Origin: Halorussus gelatinilyticus
Lineage (GTDB): Archaea > Halobacteriota > Halobacteria > Halobacteriales > Haladaptataceae
Assembly (NCBI RefSeq): GCF_023238445.1
Contig: NZ_CP096658.1
Span: 558,001-622,000, forward strand
Length of the DNA: 64,000 bases
Direction: 5' to 3'
The position numbers and the translations under genes were made by a program. The notes beneath the pieces are model-generated. The model was not told the DNA's origin and did no database searches. It saw only the letters and a list, made by a program, of their open reading frames with translations. Positions 1 through 9,375 of this stretch are shown piece after piece (position 1 is the stretch's first letter; each line of letters starts with the position of its first letter).

Positions 1-1
1 C

Positions 2-1621
2 ACGCTCGTGTTCGTCCAACCCTCGGGCGACAAAGCCATCGAGTCGGGGACACGGTATATCGACAAAGCACGGTACATCGAGGGCGCACGGCAGGTCCTC
101 GCCGACGAATCTCTCGATGACGAAATCCGGACGTCGATCAAGGGTATGCGGGAGCAGGAGGAGAACGAACTCCGCGAAGAACTCCAGCTCCTGTACGGTG
201 AGGTGCTTGACGGGAACGACCTGCTCAACGACTGGGGACAGATGACGCCGATGGAACTCGACGTCTACGTTCACGACGAGGCAGAGCTGAATGCGTCGAA
301 CATCGCGGACTCAGCATCTGCTGATCCGTTTGACCTCCAGTCGGACGTCTGGGCTATCGCTGAGGACCTTCTGGAGCGACGCGGAGAAATTTCGGTCGAG
401 GATATCTACGAGCAGTTCCTCCGCGACCCGGAGCTACCGATCCCCGGCAGTGCGAACGACGTGCTGAATGCGACGGTGAAAGCGCTCTCGGACAAACCGG
501 TGCTCGCCCGTGACACTGGTGGGTTCCGCGACGATCTCTCCGGCAGTTCGCTGGACACCGTCCTCGTCCAGCAAGACGATGTGGACGTATGGGGCGTCGA
601 TGACGTCGAACAGGAACTGCGTCAACGGTTCGGGAGCGGAACGACCGCGCTCGATATCGGTGACTTTGAACTGGAGCTCGTCGAAGACGGCGAGATCTGG
701 ATCGACGGCGACAGTCACGACGTCGTGATGCGGGCCATCGGTCGGCTCGCTCGTGAGGAGCAGTACGTCATTGTCAAAGGGAACGAGATCCTCGATAAAC
801 CACAGTCCGACGCGACGGTCCGAGACGTCGGCGGCGCGGAGGTCGTCGGTGCGTCGTCCCTCGTAGACCGCATCGAGACGCATATCGACGACGACGGCTA
901 TGCGAACCTCGACACGATCATCGGCGAAATCCGTGCCGAGGAGTCGGTGTTCCTCCCGCCGGACGAGACCGAGTCCGTCGCCCGCGAGGCGGTCAACGAA
1001 TTCCTCGTAGACGACTACGTCCTGGAAGCCGGCGGTCGGTACCTCGGATCGCTGGGAGACCGTGACCCGACGACGGTAAAGATCGTCCCGACCGTTCCCG
1101 AACGGATCGGCGACCAGATCCTGGAGTACATCGAGGACCTGGACCCGGGTGACCAGTTCACGGTGAACAAGGTCACGGATCGGTTCGACAGCAGTGTTAC
1201 CGAGTACATGGTGCGGACGTACCTGCTGGAGAACATTGGAAAGGACGAAGAACCCGAGTACGTCGTCAACACGACCGGCTCGGAGAAAGCCTCCGACTGG
1301 GTCCCTGGGTACCCGTTCCGGAAGGCAGACACGGAGATTCCCACGTGGCGCTTCGAGTACAACGGCGACGACGTTGCCGCGATGCGGAGCAAGTGGCGGA
1401 ACAACCACCAGACAGGAAGTGTCGATTACGGCGACGTCACATTCATGTTACCAGACCGGGAGGGTGTTCCCGGCGCTCTTCAGGGGACCGCCGACGTTGA
1501 GCGGACGCAAGTCAGCCTGACGCTGCGATCCGGCCAGGACTACACGAAGGTTCAGGACCTGTTCGAGCGGATGCCCGAGGAGGCGTCAAGCCTGAAGATC
1601 GAGATCACCTTCCAGAAGTAG
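2..1621 (+). CDS. DUF499-type ATPase, C-terminal part (runs off the left edge)
   Basis: The reading frame is open from base 2, so the gene begins outside the window; the first internal start (GTG at 8) is not the true start. The visible 539 residues are acidic and contain a charged helical stretch and several winged-helix-like segments. The end has a short beta-rich domain (ERTQVSLTLRSGQDYTKV). This agrees with the C-terminal half of DUF499 (COG1483) AAA ATPases, which often accompany DUF1156 methylases in defence islands. A DUF1156 methylase lies 3 kb downstream on the same strand. The ATPase motifs must lie outside the window, so the name rests on overall resemblance and context. Confidence 0.6.
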   Translation, partial: TLVFVQPSGDKAIESGTRYIDKARYIEGARQVLADESLDDEIRTSIKGMREQEENELREELQLLYGEVLDGNDLLNDWGQMTPMELDVYVHDEAELNASNIADSASADPFDLQSDVWAIAEDLLERRGEISVEDIYEQFLRDPELPIPGSANDVLNATVKALSDKPVLARDTGGFRDDLSGSSLDTVLVQQDDVDVWGVDDVEQELRQRFGSGTTALDIGDFELELVEDGEIWIDGDSHDVVMRAIGRLAREEQYVIVKGNEILDKPQSDATVRDVGGAEVVGASSLVDRIETHIDDDGYANLDTIIGEIRAEESVFLPPDETESVAREAVNEFLVDDYVLEAGGRYLGSLGDRDPTTVKIVPTVPERIGDQILEYIEDLDPGDQFTVNKVTDRFDSSVTEYMVRTYLLENIGKDEEPEYVVNTTGSEKASDWVPGYPFRKADTEIPTWRFEYNGDDVAAMRSKWRNNHQTGSVDYGDVTFMLPDREGVPGALQGTADVERTQVSLTLRSGQDYTKVQDLFERMPEEASSLKIEITFQK

Positions 1622-1632
1622 TTCCGCTTCTT

Positions 1633-1845
1633 CTACTGGTCGGCGTCCGCGTTTCTGACTAAGGCTTCGACGATAATTTCGTCACTGTCCGCGTCATCCA
1701 GCATATCCCTCAGAACGGTCTTCAGTCGTCTATCGAACAAACTGCGTGGGTTCAGCGGTGTTAGTTCCGCTTCAAGCTCATCTCCGCTTACTGTTCCAGA
1801 AATCACGGAGTCTCCGTCTTCTCGTACTTCCAGCAAATCGGCCAT
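1633..1845 (-). CDS. small acidic hypothetical protein
   Basis: A 70-residue acidic protein (MADLLEVREDGDSVISG...) lying head to tail behind the GmrSD-like gene and converging on the DUF499 gene with an 11-bp gap. It has no cysteine pairs or membrane segment. The repeated SDEIIVEALVRNADAD end and the haloarchaeal composition suggest real coding, but I recognise no family. It could be a small accessory of the neighbouring restriction gene; that is inference from position only. Confidence 0.5.
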   Translation of the reverse strand: MADLLEVREDGDSVISGTVSGDELEAELTPLNPRSLFDRRLKTVLRDMLDDADSDEIIVEALVRNADADQ

Positions 1846-1928
1846 ATCGAACCATCCTCAGCACGCTGGATAGCCTGTTCGATTGCCGCCTAACTCAACA
1901 GTCGATGGGGAACAGTGTTAGTGTGCTT

Positions 1929-3767
1929 CTATCTGTCCCAGTACTCTGAACCCGGTTCGGGCCAGACCTCACTCGCTTGCTTTGCGAGCCACTCGCCACG
2001 CTCAGCAATCGTGTCTTCGTTCCATTCGTCAGGCCAATTCGTAACCAGGTGCTTGTTCAGCCGCAGGACAGTGTGCTCCTGAACCGCCTCTCGTTTATCG
2101 TCCCACGCTGCATTCGAAATAGAGGGGTTTAGCTTATCAGTGAGGATAGTCAGATTCCCGATTCGGTCCTTTGCATCGTCACGTTCCATCCGTTCGACTT
2201 CAGCGGGTCGGTCTCCTGGGAGCGACCAGTGGGTGGACCACTTCTGCGGGAGAATATGCTCAATCTCCAGATCCTGAGTGAACTCTACCGTCTCGCTGTA
2301 CCCGGTGTTACGCAACTCGCGTTCGATGGCCGCAAACACCATTTTGAGGCGTCGCTGGTTGATGACGGCCCAGTACTCCTTGTTCACCATCGAGTCCGTC
2401 AGCTTGTCGTTACCGGGCCAGTAGTCGCTCTCACCCTCTTTGCCCCGGAAGAATTCGACGACGACGTCGCCGACGTACTCGCTGTCTCGCTCCTTGAGTT
2501 CGTCCAGCAGCTCGATGAAGACCTTGTTGTAGTTCTTTGACGTCAGTCGGGAGAGCATCCGACGCATCAGCCAGCTCTCGATTGCTTCGACGGCTTTCAC
2601 CCGCTGTTCCTTCGGGATGTCCTCGTGGCCGAAGATCCAGAGGAGAACCGGGTACGGCGTCGTCGTATCGAGGATATCCAGTCGGTGGAAGAAGATACCC
2701 TCCCGAGACCCACGGTCGGGTTCAGAGATGGTCTCGTAGATGGACGCGTAGTAGTCGATGTCCTTCACGATCTCTTCGACCGAGTTGTCGGTCCTATCGA
2801 GGTACTTCCGGAACGCCGGGAAGAGCTTCTTCGCGCGGACCTGCTGGCTCATCTCTATCGTGAGCCAGTGCATGATGAATACGTCTATTTTCGGACGATC
2901 GAGCCGTCCCTGCGAGACATCGACGCGCCATTCGTCTTCGTCGAACTGCTTCCAGTACTTGTCGTGGAGGTCGCCAGGGTCGTCCTGCTGGATCGTCGCC
3001 TCTCGGAAGAGGTAGTTCTTGATCAGGTCGGCGGCGAGTAGCGGTGTTCCGCGGGCGTTCAGGGTCTCGAAGATCACCTGTGCGTCGTCGTTGGATTCGA
3101 GGTCGATAACGACGACACGGAGCAGGTGCCACATCGTCGTGACGAGCGCATCGAGATGTTCTTCGGTGGGTTCGTCTCCAGATTCTGCCCACTCCCGAAT
3201 TTCGTCTCTGAAGTACCGGAAGCACTCCTCCAAATTGTCGTCGCCATCGAGTTCGGAGTGCTCCGATTCCGGGTCCGAGAAGGTTAGCACGTCGATGAAC
3301 GCGTCCTGATCGGCTTCGATCGGCCAGACCTTCAGCCGGTCCGTATCGGTGGTGGTCAGATCCGTGTCGTTGTACATCAGCTTCTCCACCAACGACGCCG
3401 ACTCCTCGTGAGCGAGATCAGTCGCCACGGAATGCACAGCAGACAGCAGAACTTGGAGTGTGATCAAGCGCTGCTGGCCGTCGATGATCTCGCGCGTCTC
3501 AAGCTTTTGCGTCGGCGTCGATTGCTGATCGAGGACGATTGCTCCCAGGAAGTGCGGGGAGGTGTCCTGTTGCGCTTCCTGTCGTTCGATTTGGTTACTC
3601 GCCCCTGCTTGTCGATCCATCAGTTCATCCACGACAAGTTGGAGATCCTCCCAGAGCGGCTTCCAGTGTTCTTCCTCCTTCCACACGTACGGCCGCTGAA
3701 ACCGTGGAACGACGTACCGAGTGTCCTTCCGAAAGATATCCTTTAGATCGAGGGTGTCTGCTTTCAT
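1929..3767 (-). CDS. GmrSD-like type IV restriction protein (DUF262 + DUF1524)
   Basis: A 612-residue protein with the DUF262 hallmarks near the N-terminus: PRFQRPYVW (residues 21-29) and DGQQR (96-100), the latter typical of the ParB/Srx-like NTPase fold of GmrS. Around residue 500 it carries EIEHILPQKW, the His-Me-finger core of DUF1524 (GmrD). Fused GmrSD proteins cut DNA carrying modified bases, for example glucosylated hydroxymethylcytosine in phage DNA. The length fits the family and both motifs look intact. It lies on the opposite strand between the DUF499 and DUF1156 genes. A TATA box 32 bp upstream of the ATG suggests leaderless expression. Confidence 0.9.
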   Translation of the reverse strand: MKADTLDLKDIFRKDTRYVVPRFQRPYVWKEEEHWKPLWEDLQLVVDELMDRQAGASNQIERQEAQQDTSPHFLGAIVLDQQSTPTQKLETREIIDGQQRLITLQVLLSAVHSVATDLAHEESASLVEKLMYNDTDLTTTDTDRLKVWPIEADQDAFIDVLTFSDPESEHSELDGDDNLEECFRYFRDEIREWAESGDEPTEEHLDALVTTMWHLLRVVVIDLESNDDAQVIFETLNARGTPLLAADLIKNYLFREATIQQDDPGDLHDKYWKQFDEDEWRVDVSQGRLDRPKIDVFIMHWLTIEMSQQVRAKKLFPAFRKYLDRTDNSVEEIVKDIDYYASIYETISEPDRGSREGIFFHRLDILDTTTPYPVLLWIFGHEDIPKEQRVKAVEAIESWLMRRMLSRLTSKNYNKVFIELLDELKERDSEYVGDVVVEFFRGKEGESDYWPGNDKLTDSMVNKEYWAVINQRRLKMVFAAIERELRNTGYSETVEFTQDLEIEHILPQKWSTHWSLPGDRPAEVERMERDDAKDRIGNLTILTDKLNPSISNAAWDDKREAVQEHTVLRLNKHLVTNWPDEWNEDTIAERGEWLAKQASEVWPEPGSEYWDR

Positions 3768-3795
3768 CGATGACCGAATGTTCCGTGGAGAGTTG

Positions 3796-3802
3796 TATAA
3801 AT
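3796..3802 (-). promoter_or_regulatory. TATA box of the GmrSD-like gene
   Basis: ATTTATA on the minus strand, centred about 32 bp upstream of the ATG at 3767. This is the usual archaeal spacing for a leaderless transcript. Confidence 0.55.
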
Positions 3803-4219
3803 GGTTCCAAGACTAACTCATCACCCGAATCCGGGGGTGAGGGCGGGAAGATGTCACCATCACGCGAGCGAGTCTATAGATTTCCCAACGAATCCGGGGT
3901 ATCCCCTGTGTTGGTACGTCTTTGGGCCGAACCTCCGCTCCGTCGTGTATTCACAAACAATTCATTGAGAGCCCATCCGTTTCTGGCGTCAAACCACTTC
4001 GCACCGCTGTTAGAGATCGGGGCCATTTCGGAACTCTGTGAGTATTCTCGTCCGCCTCTTTTGGCACGCATAGTCGTTCTAACCGCTCAAAACAACGTAT
4101 TTCCGGAGATTCCCGAATCGTAGCGATTCAGGGAGCGAGTACCAAATCAATTACCTCCGCTCCCTCTGGCTTACCTTTAAAAATGACTGGCGGCTGTAGT
4201 TGTTCGGGTCCAACCCACT
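3803..4219. other. intergenic region, no gene supported
   Basis: This gap separates the divergent GmrSD-like and 93-residue genes. Short open frames exist on both strands (for example 3874-4071 minus), but their composition does not look coding. An A/T-rich TATA-like stretch at 4176-4184 could serve the gene starting at 4220. I see no repeat or RNA gene. Confidence 0.4.
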
Positions 4220-4501
4220 ATGCAGACCGAAAAAACGATCAACCGAGCGAAGAAGATCGACGAATCGCTAGAGATCATCGCTAAGATCGAAGAAGTGGTC
4301 GGAGTACCGCTGACAGAGAGTCGGCGAGCACTACAGGTGGCTGGAGAGTACGTCATGAGTGACTCAATGTTCGTAGAGCAGGTTGTCCAGGCAATGACTG
4401 AGGCAGCCGGCTTCGCCATCGAGACGGGTCACGATGACTTGGCATCCGACGCCATCCAGAACGTGACTGACCTCGAAACGCTCGTCTCTGACGACGAGTA
4501 G
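4220..4501 (+). CDS. small helical hypothetical protein upstream of the methylase
   Basis: A 93-residue, largely helical acidic protein (MQTEKTINRAKKIDESLEII...), 121 bp upstream of the DUF1156 methylase and on the same strand. It has no cysteines and no membrane segment. It is not a family I recognise. Its size and place resemble the small accessory proteins found in restriction-modification loci, so it may be a regulator or subunit of the DUF1156 system; this is inference. Confidence 0.6.
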   Translation: MQTEKTINRAKKIDESLEIIAKIEEVVGVPLTESRRALQVAGEYVMSDSMFVEQVVQAMTEAAGFAIETGHDDLASDAIQNVTDLETLVSDDE

Positions 4502-4622
4502 GCAACTTCTTCGACGTTCCGTCTCCTTTCGAAACACCTAACGAAGCTCGCTTCCCCGAGATGTTACTGCGAAGAACGCACACTTATGTGGCTCGTGGCG
4601 TATCGCTTCTACATACTGAATA

Positions 4623-7298
4623 ATGTCTGAACAATCTGGGTCTTCACAGAATCGGCAGGAGCGGACGGAACTCCCCATCGAACGCGGGTTCCCTATCGAG
4701 CGCGTGAACGAGATTGCCGAGAAGGAGGGGCGAGCGCAGATGTACTACCGTCCGGTCTACGCGATGCACAAATGGTGGGCACGACGTCTGGGCTCTGTCT
4801 TCCGTGCCATCTCTCTCTACACCCTACTGGATGATCCGGAGGGAGTCTCGGTATTTGAACCGGGCCACGAGGGAGGCACGCTCGCAGACTACGGCGACGA
4901 CGCCGACGGCGAGTCCGACCTCGACGTCGCGTCACTCCTCGAACGCGTGGACATGACCGACCCGGAGAGCCTCTGGGAGCTGTACCCCAAAGACGTCCGC
5001 GTTGAGGATAAAAAGATCCTCGACCCGTTCATGGGCGGTGGTACGTCGCTCGTGGAGGCCTCTCGCTTTGGTGCGGAGGTCGTCGGCAACGACCTGAATC
5101 CCGTCGCGTGGTTCACGACGAAGAAGGAGCTCGAAGCCGGTCAGACCGACGTTGAGGAACTCGAAGCGGCCTTCGAGCAGGTGAAGGAGGACGTCGCCGA
5201 CGAGATTACGCAGTACTACAAGACACCCTGTCCGAACGGCGACCACGACGCAGACGTGATGTACAACTTCTGGGTGAAAGAGCTAGACTGCGTTTCCTGT
5301 GGACATACGGTTCCATTGTTCGGTGATTATCGTGTAGCAAAAGGGCGATACGAGAACGATGAAAAATATAATGTTCTTTGTCCAGACTGTGGTGCAGTTA
5401 CCCTTGTAGACGATTGGCAGTCTGAGAGTATGTGTAACGACTGTGGGCACGGATTCACCCCAAAGGATGGGAATGTGGGCCGGAGTAAATACAATTGCCC
5501 AGATTGTGGTCAGAAGTATAGTATTACAGATGCGATAGATGAGCAAGGCGGGTACGATCTTCGCCTTTATGCAATTGAGTATTACTGTAGCGACTGTGAT
5601 GCCGCCGGAGAAGCAAAGAGCCAATATAAGGGATATAAGCGGGCTGAGGAATCGGACTTCGACCTTGTTGAGAGTGCTAGGGAAGAGTGGGAGGACAGTC
5701 CAGAGCTGCATGAGTTTGTCCCCCAAGAAAAAATACCAGAGGGCGCTATTACAGCTGCCTCATCAGTAAGTGGAAATGATATTTTCCGGCACGGATATGA
5801 AGATTGGTCCGACCTCTTCTCAACTCGCCAGCTCCTTTCCCTCTCTAAATTACTCAAATCTATTGATGAAATTGAAGATGATAAGCTGAGAGAGCTACTT
5901 CTTCTGGCATTTAGTGGATCGCTCAGGTACACAAACTTCCTAGTAGGGTACCACCATACAAGAAACCATATTCATGATATCTTCAAGACCAATTCATTCA
6001 ATTCCCCGACCAAGCCCACCGAAGGGAACGTTTGGGGAACTGAGTATGGTTTAGGCTCGTTCGCGTCTACGTATGAGAGTATCCGCCGCGGTGTGGAATA
6101 TGCTAATTCACCTACTGAACGATATATGGATGGTGGTGAGATGGTGGAATCGGAAAAATTCGCACAGCCGATTGGAGATGATGCCACCGTGCTTCAGGGA
6201 GATATGCGAGAGTTAGAATACGAGGACGAATTTGATGCGGTAATTACTGATCCCCCGTACTACGACAATATTATCTACTCAGAAGTATCTGATTACTTTT
6301 ACGTTTGGCAGAAAATTCTGCTTGAAGATGAATATTCGGGCTTTGATAAAGATAAAACACCCCGTGCAGAGTCTATCGTCACAAATCCCTACTTGGACAA
6401 GACAGCGGAAGACTTCGAATCCGAACTTGGACAGGCATTTTCAGTAATCAGGCGAGCGCTCAAGGACAACGGCACGCTCACGTTCACCTATCACCACAGC
6501 GACTCCGAGTCGTGGGGTGAACTCCTTGAATCGTTGTGTAACGTTGGTTTCGAAGTTACTGCGACATACCCGATTACTGCGGATATCAACAAATTCATCG
6601 AAGGTGAAGCAGTGACTTTTGACATCGTCGTCGTCGCCCGCCCCATCGACGATACCGAACCTGCATCGTGGAACTCCCTCCGCCGCGATATCTACCGTAC
6701 GGCCCGCCGTACCCGCCAGAAACTCGAAGAGAACCGTGACCTCTCCCGCGGCGATATCGGCGTGATGGAGATGGGCGCGTGTTTCCGCGAGTACTCCAAG
6801 CATCACGGGAAGGTACAGCGTGATGGCGAGATCATGAGCGCGAAGGAGGTCGTTCAGGAGATCTACGGCATCATCCAGGAGGCCAGCGACATCGGCGTCG
6901 AAGACGTGTTCATCGACCTGCTCGACACATCGAACCCCTCCTTCGACGACGTCAACAAGCTCTGCCGTGGGACGAACGCTACGCCGGAGGACCTGAAAGA
7001 GACGCACCTATACAACCAGGACGACGGCTTCGAACTCGGCACCTGGGACAACGAGAAGCGCCAGGCCTACATCCAGGAGCGCGTCAACGGCGACGGCGGC
7101 GAACACCTCTCGAACCTCGATAAGCTCCAGTTCCTGCGGTATCGCTACGAGAAGGGGCAGGCGGTCCAGAACTACGTCGAAAAGTGGGACGTCGATGACG
7201 ACCTGCGCGAACTCGCCGGTCGGCTCGCCGACGTGACCGGTGACGGCACGTACACGCGCGTGCTCGGGGATCGAGACATCACGAGTTACGGCGAATAG
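4623..7298 (+). CDS. DUF1156 zinc-ribbon adenine-specific DNA methyltransferase
   Basis: An 891-residue protein of the COG1743 type. The N-terminal DUF1156 region includes the conserved MHKWWARR. The SAM-binding motif I is DPFMGGGTSLVEAS (from residue 134). The catalytic DPPY is at residues 543-546, so N6-adenine is the likely target. Between them are several CxxC zinc-ribbon pairs (CVSCGH, CPDCGA, CNDCGH, CPDCGQ, CSDCD). Such methylases pair with DUF499 ATPases in RM-like defence clusters. The gene is mosaic: about 5280-6470 is clearly AT-richer with different codon use from both ends, although the frame stays open, which suggests a recombined middle. Confidence 0.9.
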   Translation: MSEQSGSSQNRQERTELPIERGFPIERVNEIAEKEGRAQMYYRPVYAMHKWWARRLGSVFRAISLYTLLDDPEGVSVFEPGHEGGTLADYGDDADGESDLDVASLLERVDMTDPESLWELYPKDVRVEDKKILDPFMGGGTSLVEASRFGAEVVGNDLNPVAWFTTKKELEAGQTDVEELEAAFEQVKEDVADEITQYYKTPCPNGDHDADVMYNFWVKELDCVSCGHTVPLFGDYRVAKGRYENDEKYNVLCPDCGAVTLVDDWQSESMCNDCGHGFTPKDGNVGRSKYNCPDCGQKYSITDAIDEQGGYDLRLYAIEYYCSDCDAAGEAKSQYKGYKRAEESDFDLVESAREEWEDSPELHEFVPQEKIPEGAITAASSVSGNDIFRHGYEDWSDLFSTRQLLSLSKLLKSIDEIEDDKLRELLLLAFSGSLRYTNFLVGYHHTRNHIHDIFKTNSFNSPTKPTEGNVWGTEYGLGSFASTYESIRRGVEYANSPTERYMDGGEMVESEKFAQPIGDDATVLQGDMRELEYEDEFDAVITDPPYYDNIIYSEVSDYFYVWQKILLEDEYSGFDKDKTPRAESIVTNPYLDKTAEDFESELGQAFSVIRRALKDNGTLTFTYHHSDSESWGELLESLCNVGFEVTATYPITADINKFIEGEAVTFDIVVVARPIDDTEPASWNSLRRDIYRTARRTRQKLEENRDLSRGDIGVMEMGACFREYSKHHGKVQRDGEIMSAKEVVQEIYGIIQEASDIGVEDVFIDLLDTSNPSFDDVNKLCRGTNATPEDLKETHLYNQDDGFELGTWDNEKRQAYIQERVNGDGGEHLSNLDKLQFLRYRYEKGQAVQNYVEKWDVDDDLRELAGRLADVTGDGTYTRVLGDRDITSYGE

Positions 7299-7323
7299 GA
7301 ACCCCGAAGCCAAACACGAATGC

Positions 7324-7375
7324 CACTCCCGGTGGCGATTCTCAATAATCCATTTCGAGAATCTCGCTGGGAGTG
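7324..7375. repeat. imperfect inverted repeat downstream of the methylase
   Basis: The left arm (7324-7343, CACTCCC then GCGATTCTC) pairs with the right arm (7357-7375, GAGAATC then GGGAGTG) with small bulges. It starts 26 bp after the methylase stop. It could act as a transcription terminator or processing hairpin, or be a remnant of a small mobile element. Confidence 0.45.
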
Positions 7376-7689
7376 CGTCTGTTGCTTGCCGTAACCATCT
7401 TCCTACGGACTGTCTACGGCGAGTCGGCGATATGGTCGTACTGTGAGTCTGCTTCCCGGACTCTGAATCCGAATATTGGCCATATAGACGCTATTGGGTC
7501 GATACCACGGTGTTCTCTGGGCAGAGGTTTTTACGCACCTGGTTATTTGACCCATTCCCAGAATGGTAGCAAAACAACACCTCGCAACGGCGGGCCGTCC
7601 GCGAATGTGGTCAAGAATTGACTCTGCCCGCCTTCTGAATCGAAGAGCTCGATCAGTCGTTTTCTCGCGCGTAAGGAGTGGTGGTTGTG
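7376..7689. other. intergenic region, nothing recognised
   Basis: About 300 bp between the hairpin and the next gene. An A/T-rich stretch near 7470-7495 and a TTTTTA run near 7527 could be promoter elements. The open frames here are not convincing as genes. Confidence 0.3.
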
Positions 7690-8226
7690 ATGAGTGACAC
7701 TGATCATCGCGTCATATTTGTGGAGTCCATCCAACCGTACTGCACGTTCCCGATCTCTCAGAATGAACGAGATACCCTCCTTCGGAATGTGGCCAGAGAG
7801 ATGGACAAGCAACGTTCAGATCCGACCAGGAACAGTGTAGCGACGTGGTTGCAAAACCTGCGGCCCGTGATTGAGAAGCCCGTTTCGATACTTCAGCTTG
7901 ATATGTCGGACCACTCGAATCTGTCCACCCTCCTTACCCAGGTGATGGACTCAGACGATCTCTTGGATCGATTCCGGGCGGCGACTCCTGAGTGTCACTG
8001 GTGTGGCGATTCTGCCGACCGACAGATCGACGTTCATGACTACTATCTCGTATTGGTCTGCACCGAGTGCCTCGAAACGATTGATTCGCCGGAAGGCCAA
8101 CATCTTTTACAGGATCTCGATCCCACGATCACTCCTTCGACGACAATCGACTGTCTGGATGCCTCCACCCACCAAGGAACGAACGAACAGCAGTCCACCT
8201 TGTTACAGTTCACTACCTCGGAGTAA
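7690..8226 (+). CDS. hypothetical protein with C-terminal zinc knuckle
   Basis: A 178-residue protein whose C-terminal half has two cysteine pairs, ECHWCG and VCTEC, about 30 residues apart, consistent with a zinc-binding finger. The frame is open from a GTG at 7678, but GGAG at 7675-7678 fits better with GTG 7687 or ATG 7690. A protein of similar size and cysteine layout is encoded at 20369-20887 in the AddAB-like operon, so both may belong to one family of defence-associated Zn proteins. The function is unknown. Confidence 0.65.
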   Translation: MSDTDHRVIFVESIQPYCTFPISQNERDTLLRNVAREMDKQRSDPTRNSVATWLQNLRPVIEKPVSILQLDMSDHSNLSTLLTQVMDSDDLLDRFRAATPECHWCGDSADRQIDVHDYYLVLVCTECLETIDSPEGQHLLQDLDPTITPSTTIDCLDASTHQGTNEQQSTLLQFTTSE

Positions 8227-8293
8227 TCGCTGACCACGAGTGAGCTCACGCTACCGTATCCATTTTTGTCCCTTCGGAGACGTTGTAGGCGTA

Positions 8294-8677
8294 ATGGCAG
8301 GACCCGGACAAATACCCGGACGCTACAATCTCGTTATCGAAGGTGCATATGAGACCTTCGAGCATCAGATTCCTGTAGAGGAGTTTGTACAGCGACTCAA
8401 AGAAGACGACGTTCCGGATAGTGTGAGTGTTGTTGGTCTCTCAGAAGCCTTGTCGGAGGAGGACCTGGCTAATGAGTTGGCTCATGAGATGGACCGACGC
8501 GCAAACGATTTAGAGTACCAAAGTCCGACGGTACAGTTCGTCGTCGAGGGTTCGTTCCATCGAAGTGGAAAAACGTACGATCTCCGGTACGAGGACGGAC
8601 TTCACTCTCTCCAGCAGGTTTTCGGCCCCCAACTTGAACGGAAAGAAGATGGCAAGTGGCTCGTAGCACCCTTCTAA
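8294..8677 (+). CDS. hypothetical protein, mixed alpha/beta
   Basis: A 127-residue protein from ATG 8294 (MAGPGQIPGRYNLVIEG...); a GTG at 8240 in the same frame would add 18 residues. It follows the Zn-knuckle gene closely on the same strand. The sequence alternates strands and helices and ends in a basic/aromatic tail (KWLVAPF). It has no cysteine pairs or membrane helices and matches no family I recognise. Confidence 0.6.
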   Translation: MAGPGQIPGRYNLVIEGAYETFEHQIPVEEFVQRLKEDDVPDSVSVVGLSEALSEEDLANELAHEMDRRANDLEYQSPTVQFVVEGSFHRSGKTYDLRYEDGLHSLQQVFGPQLERKEDGKWLVAPF

Positions 8678-8729
8678 CCAGAAACCCTGAACCACAGAAC
8701 CAATAGCCTCTCTGAAGAAACTGACGGAA

Positions 8730-9368
8730 TCAGTAGTCCACGATTTGTGCTGGCGTTAGTGTGATTGAGTCGATGTCCTCTCTGGCAAGTTCCTGTTTGA
8801 GACCGTTCTCACTGGTCAGTCGAAGCTTCGCTTTCGGGCCCGTATTAACTGCTTCAACGGATGCTGCATAGTACGATTCTTTCTCACCATCTACCCAGCA
8901 TTCGACTTGAAGCTCTCCTCCTTCGACATCGCCGCTCCACTGGCGATCAATGTAGTTCTGCCAGCAGTCTTCGCAAACCTCGTCCATCTCTGTCTGAAGG
9001 TCACCAGTAAATGACGTAGGCTCAAACGAGATTTCATAGTGGAGAGGTCTCCCCTGACAGAGACGGCGAGCCCCAATTAGTTCCCCATCACCATCCCGGC
9101 GAATTCTAACCAAGCAACTTCGCATACCTGCGATATCATCGTCACCAAGACCAACATACGATTTGCCGAGCTGGTCACGGCAACGTTCGCACGTTATCGA
9201 CTCCTCTGTCACATCCTCTTGGAGTTCGAAGTGCTCTCCTTCAATAGGGATTCTCTCTGTATCACAGAGACTATCCCAGCCGAATCCTTCGCTCGGAGGC
9301 AGATTATTGTCGTAGAAGACGTGTGTCGTTCCTTCGTTGGTCGTCCACTGGTACGGTGTTTGGTACAT
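8730..9368 (-). CDS. cysteine-pair protein, third gene of the mcrBC operon
   Basis: A 212-residue protein beginning 7 bp after the mcrC stop, so almost certainly co-transcribed with mcrB and mcrC. It has two CxxC pairs, CERCRD (about residue 60) and CEDCWQNYIDRQW (about residue 130), consistent with one zinc site, followed by a beta-rich C-terminal domain. A G-rich GAGAAGGG just upstream of the ATG may be a ribosome binding site. It is not a known Mcr subunit. Its tight linkage suggests an accessory or specificity role in McrBC restriction; that is inference. Confidence 0.7.
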   Translation of the reverse strand: MYQTPYQWTTNEGTTHVFYDNNLPPSEGFGWDSLCDTERIPIEGEHFELQEDVTEESITCERCRDQLGKSYVGLGDDDIAGMRSCLVRIRRDGDGELIGARRLCQGRPLHYEISFEPTSFTGDLQTEMDEVCEDCWQNYIDRQWSGDVEGGELQVECWVDGEKESYYAASVEAVNTGPKAKLRLTSENGLKQELAREDIDSITLTPAQIVDY

Positions 9369-9375
9369 CCCTTCT

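Noticed and set aside
7543-7812. 89-residue minus-strand open frame
   Set aside because: It overlaps the start of the zinc-knuckle gene on the other strand and shows no independent coding or promoter signal.
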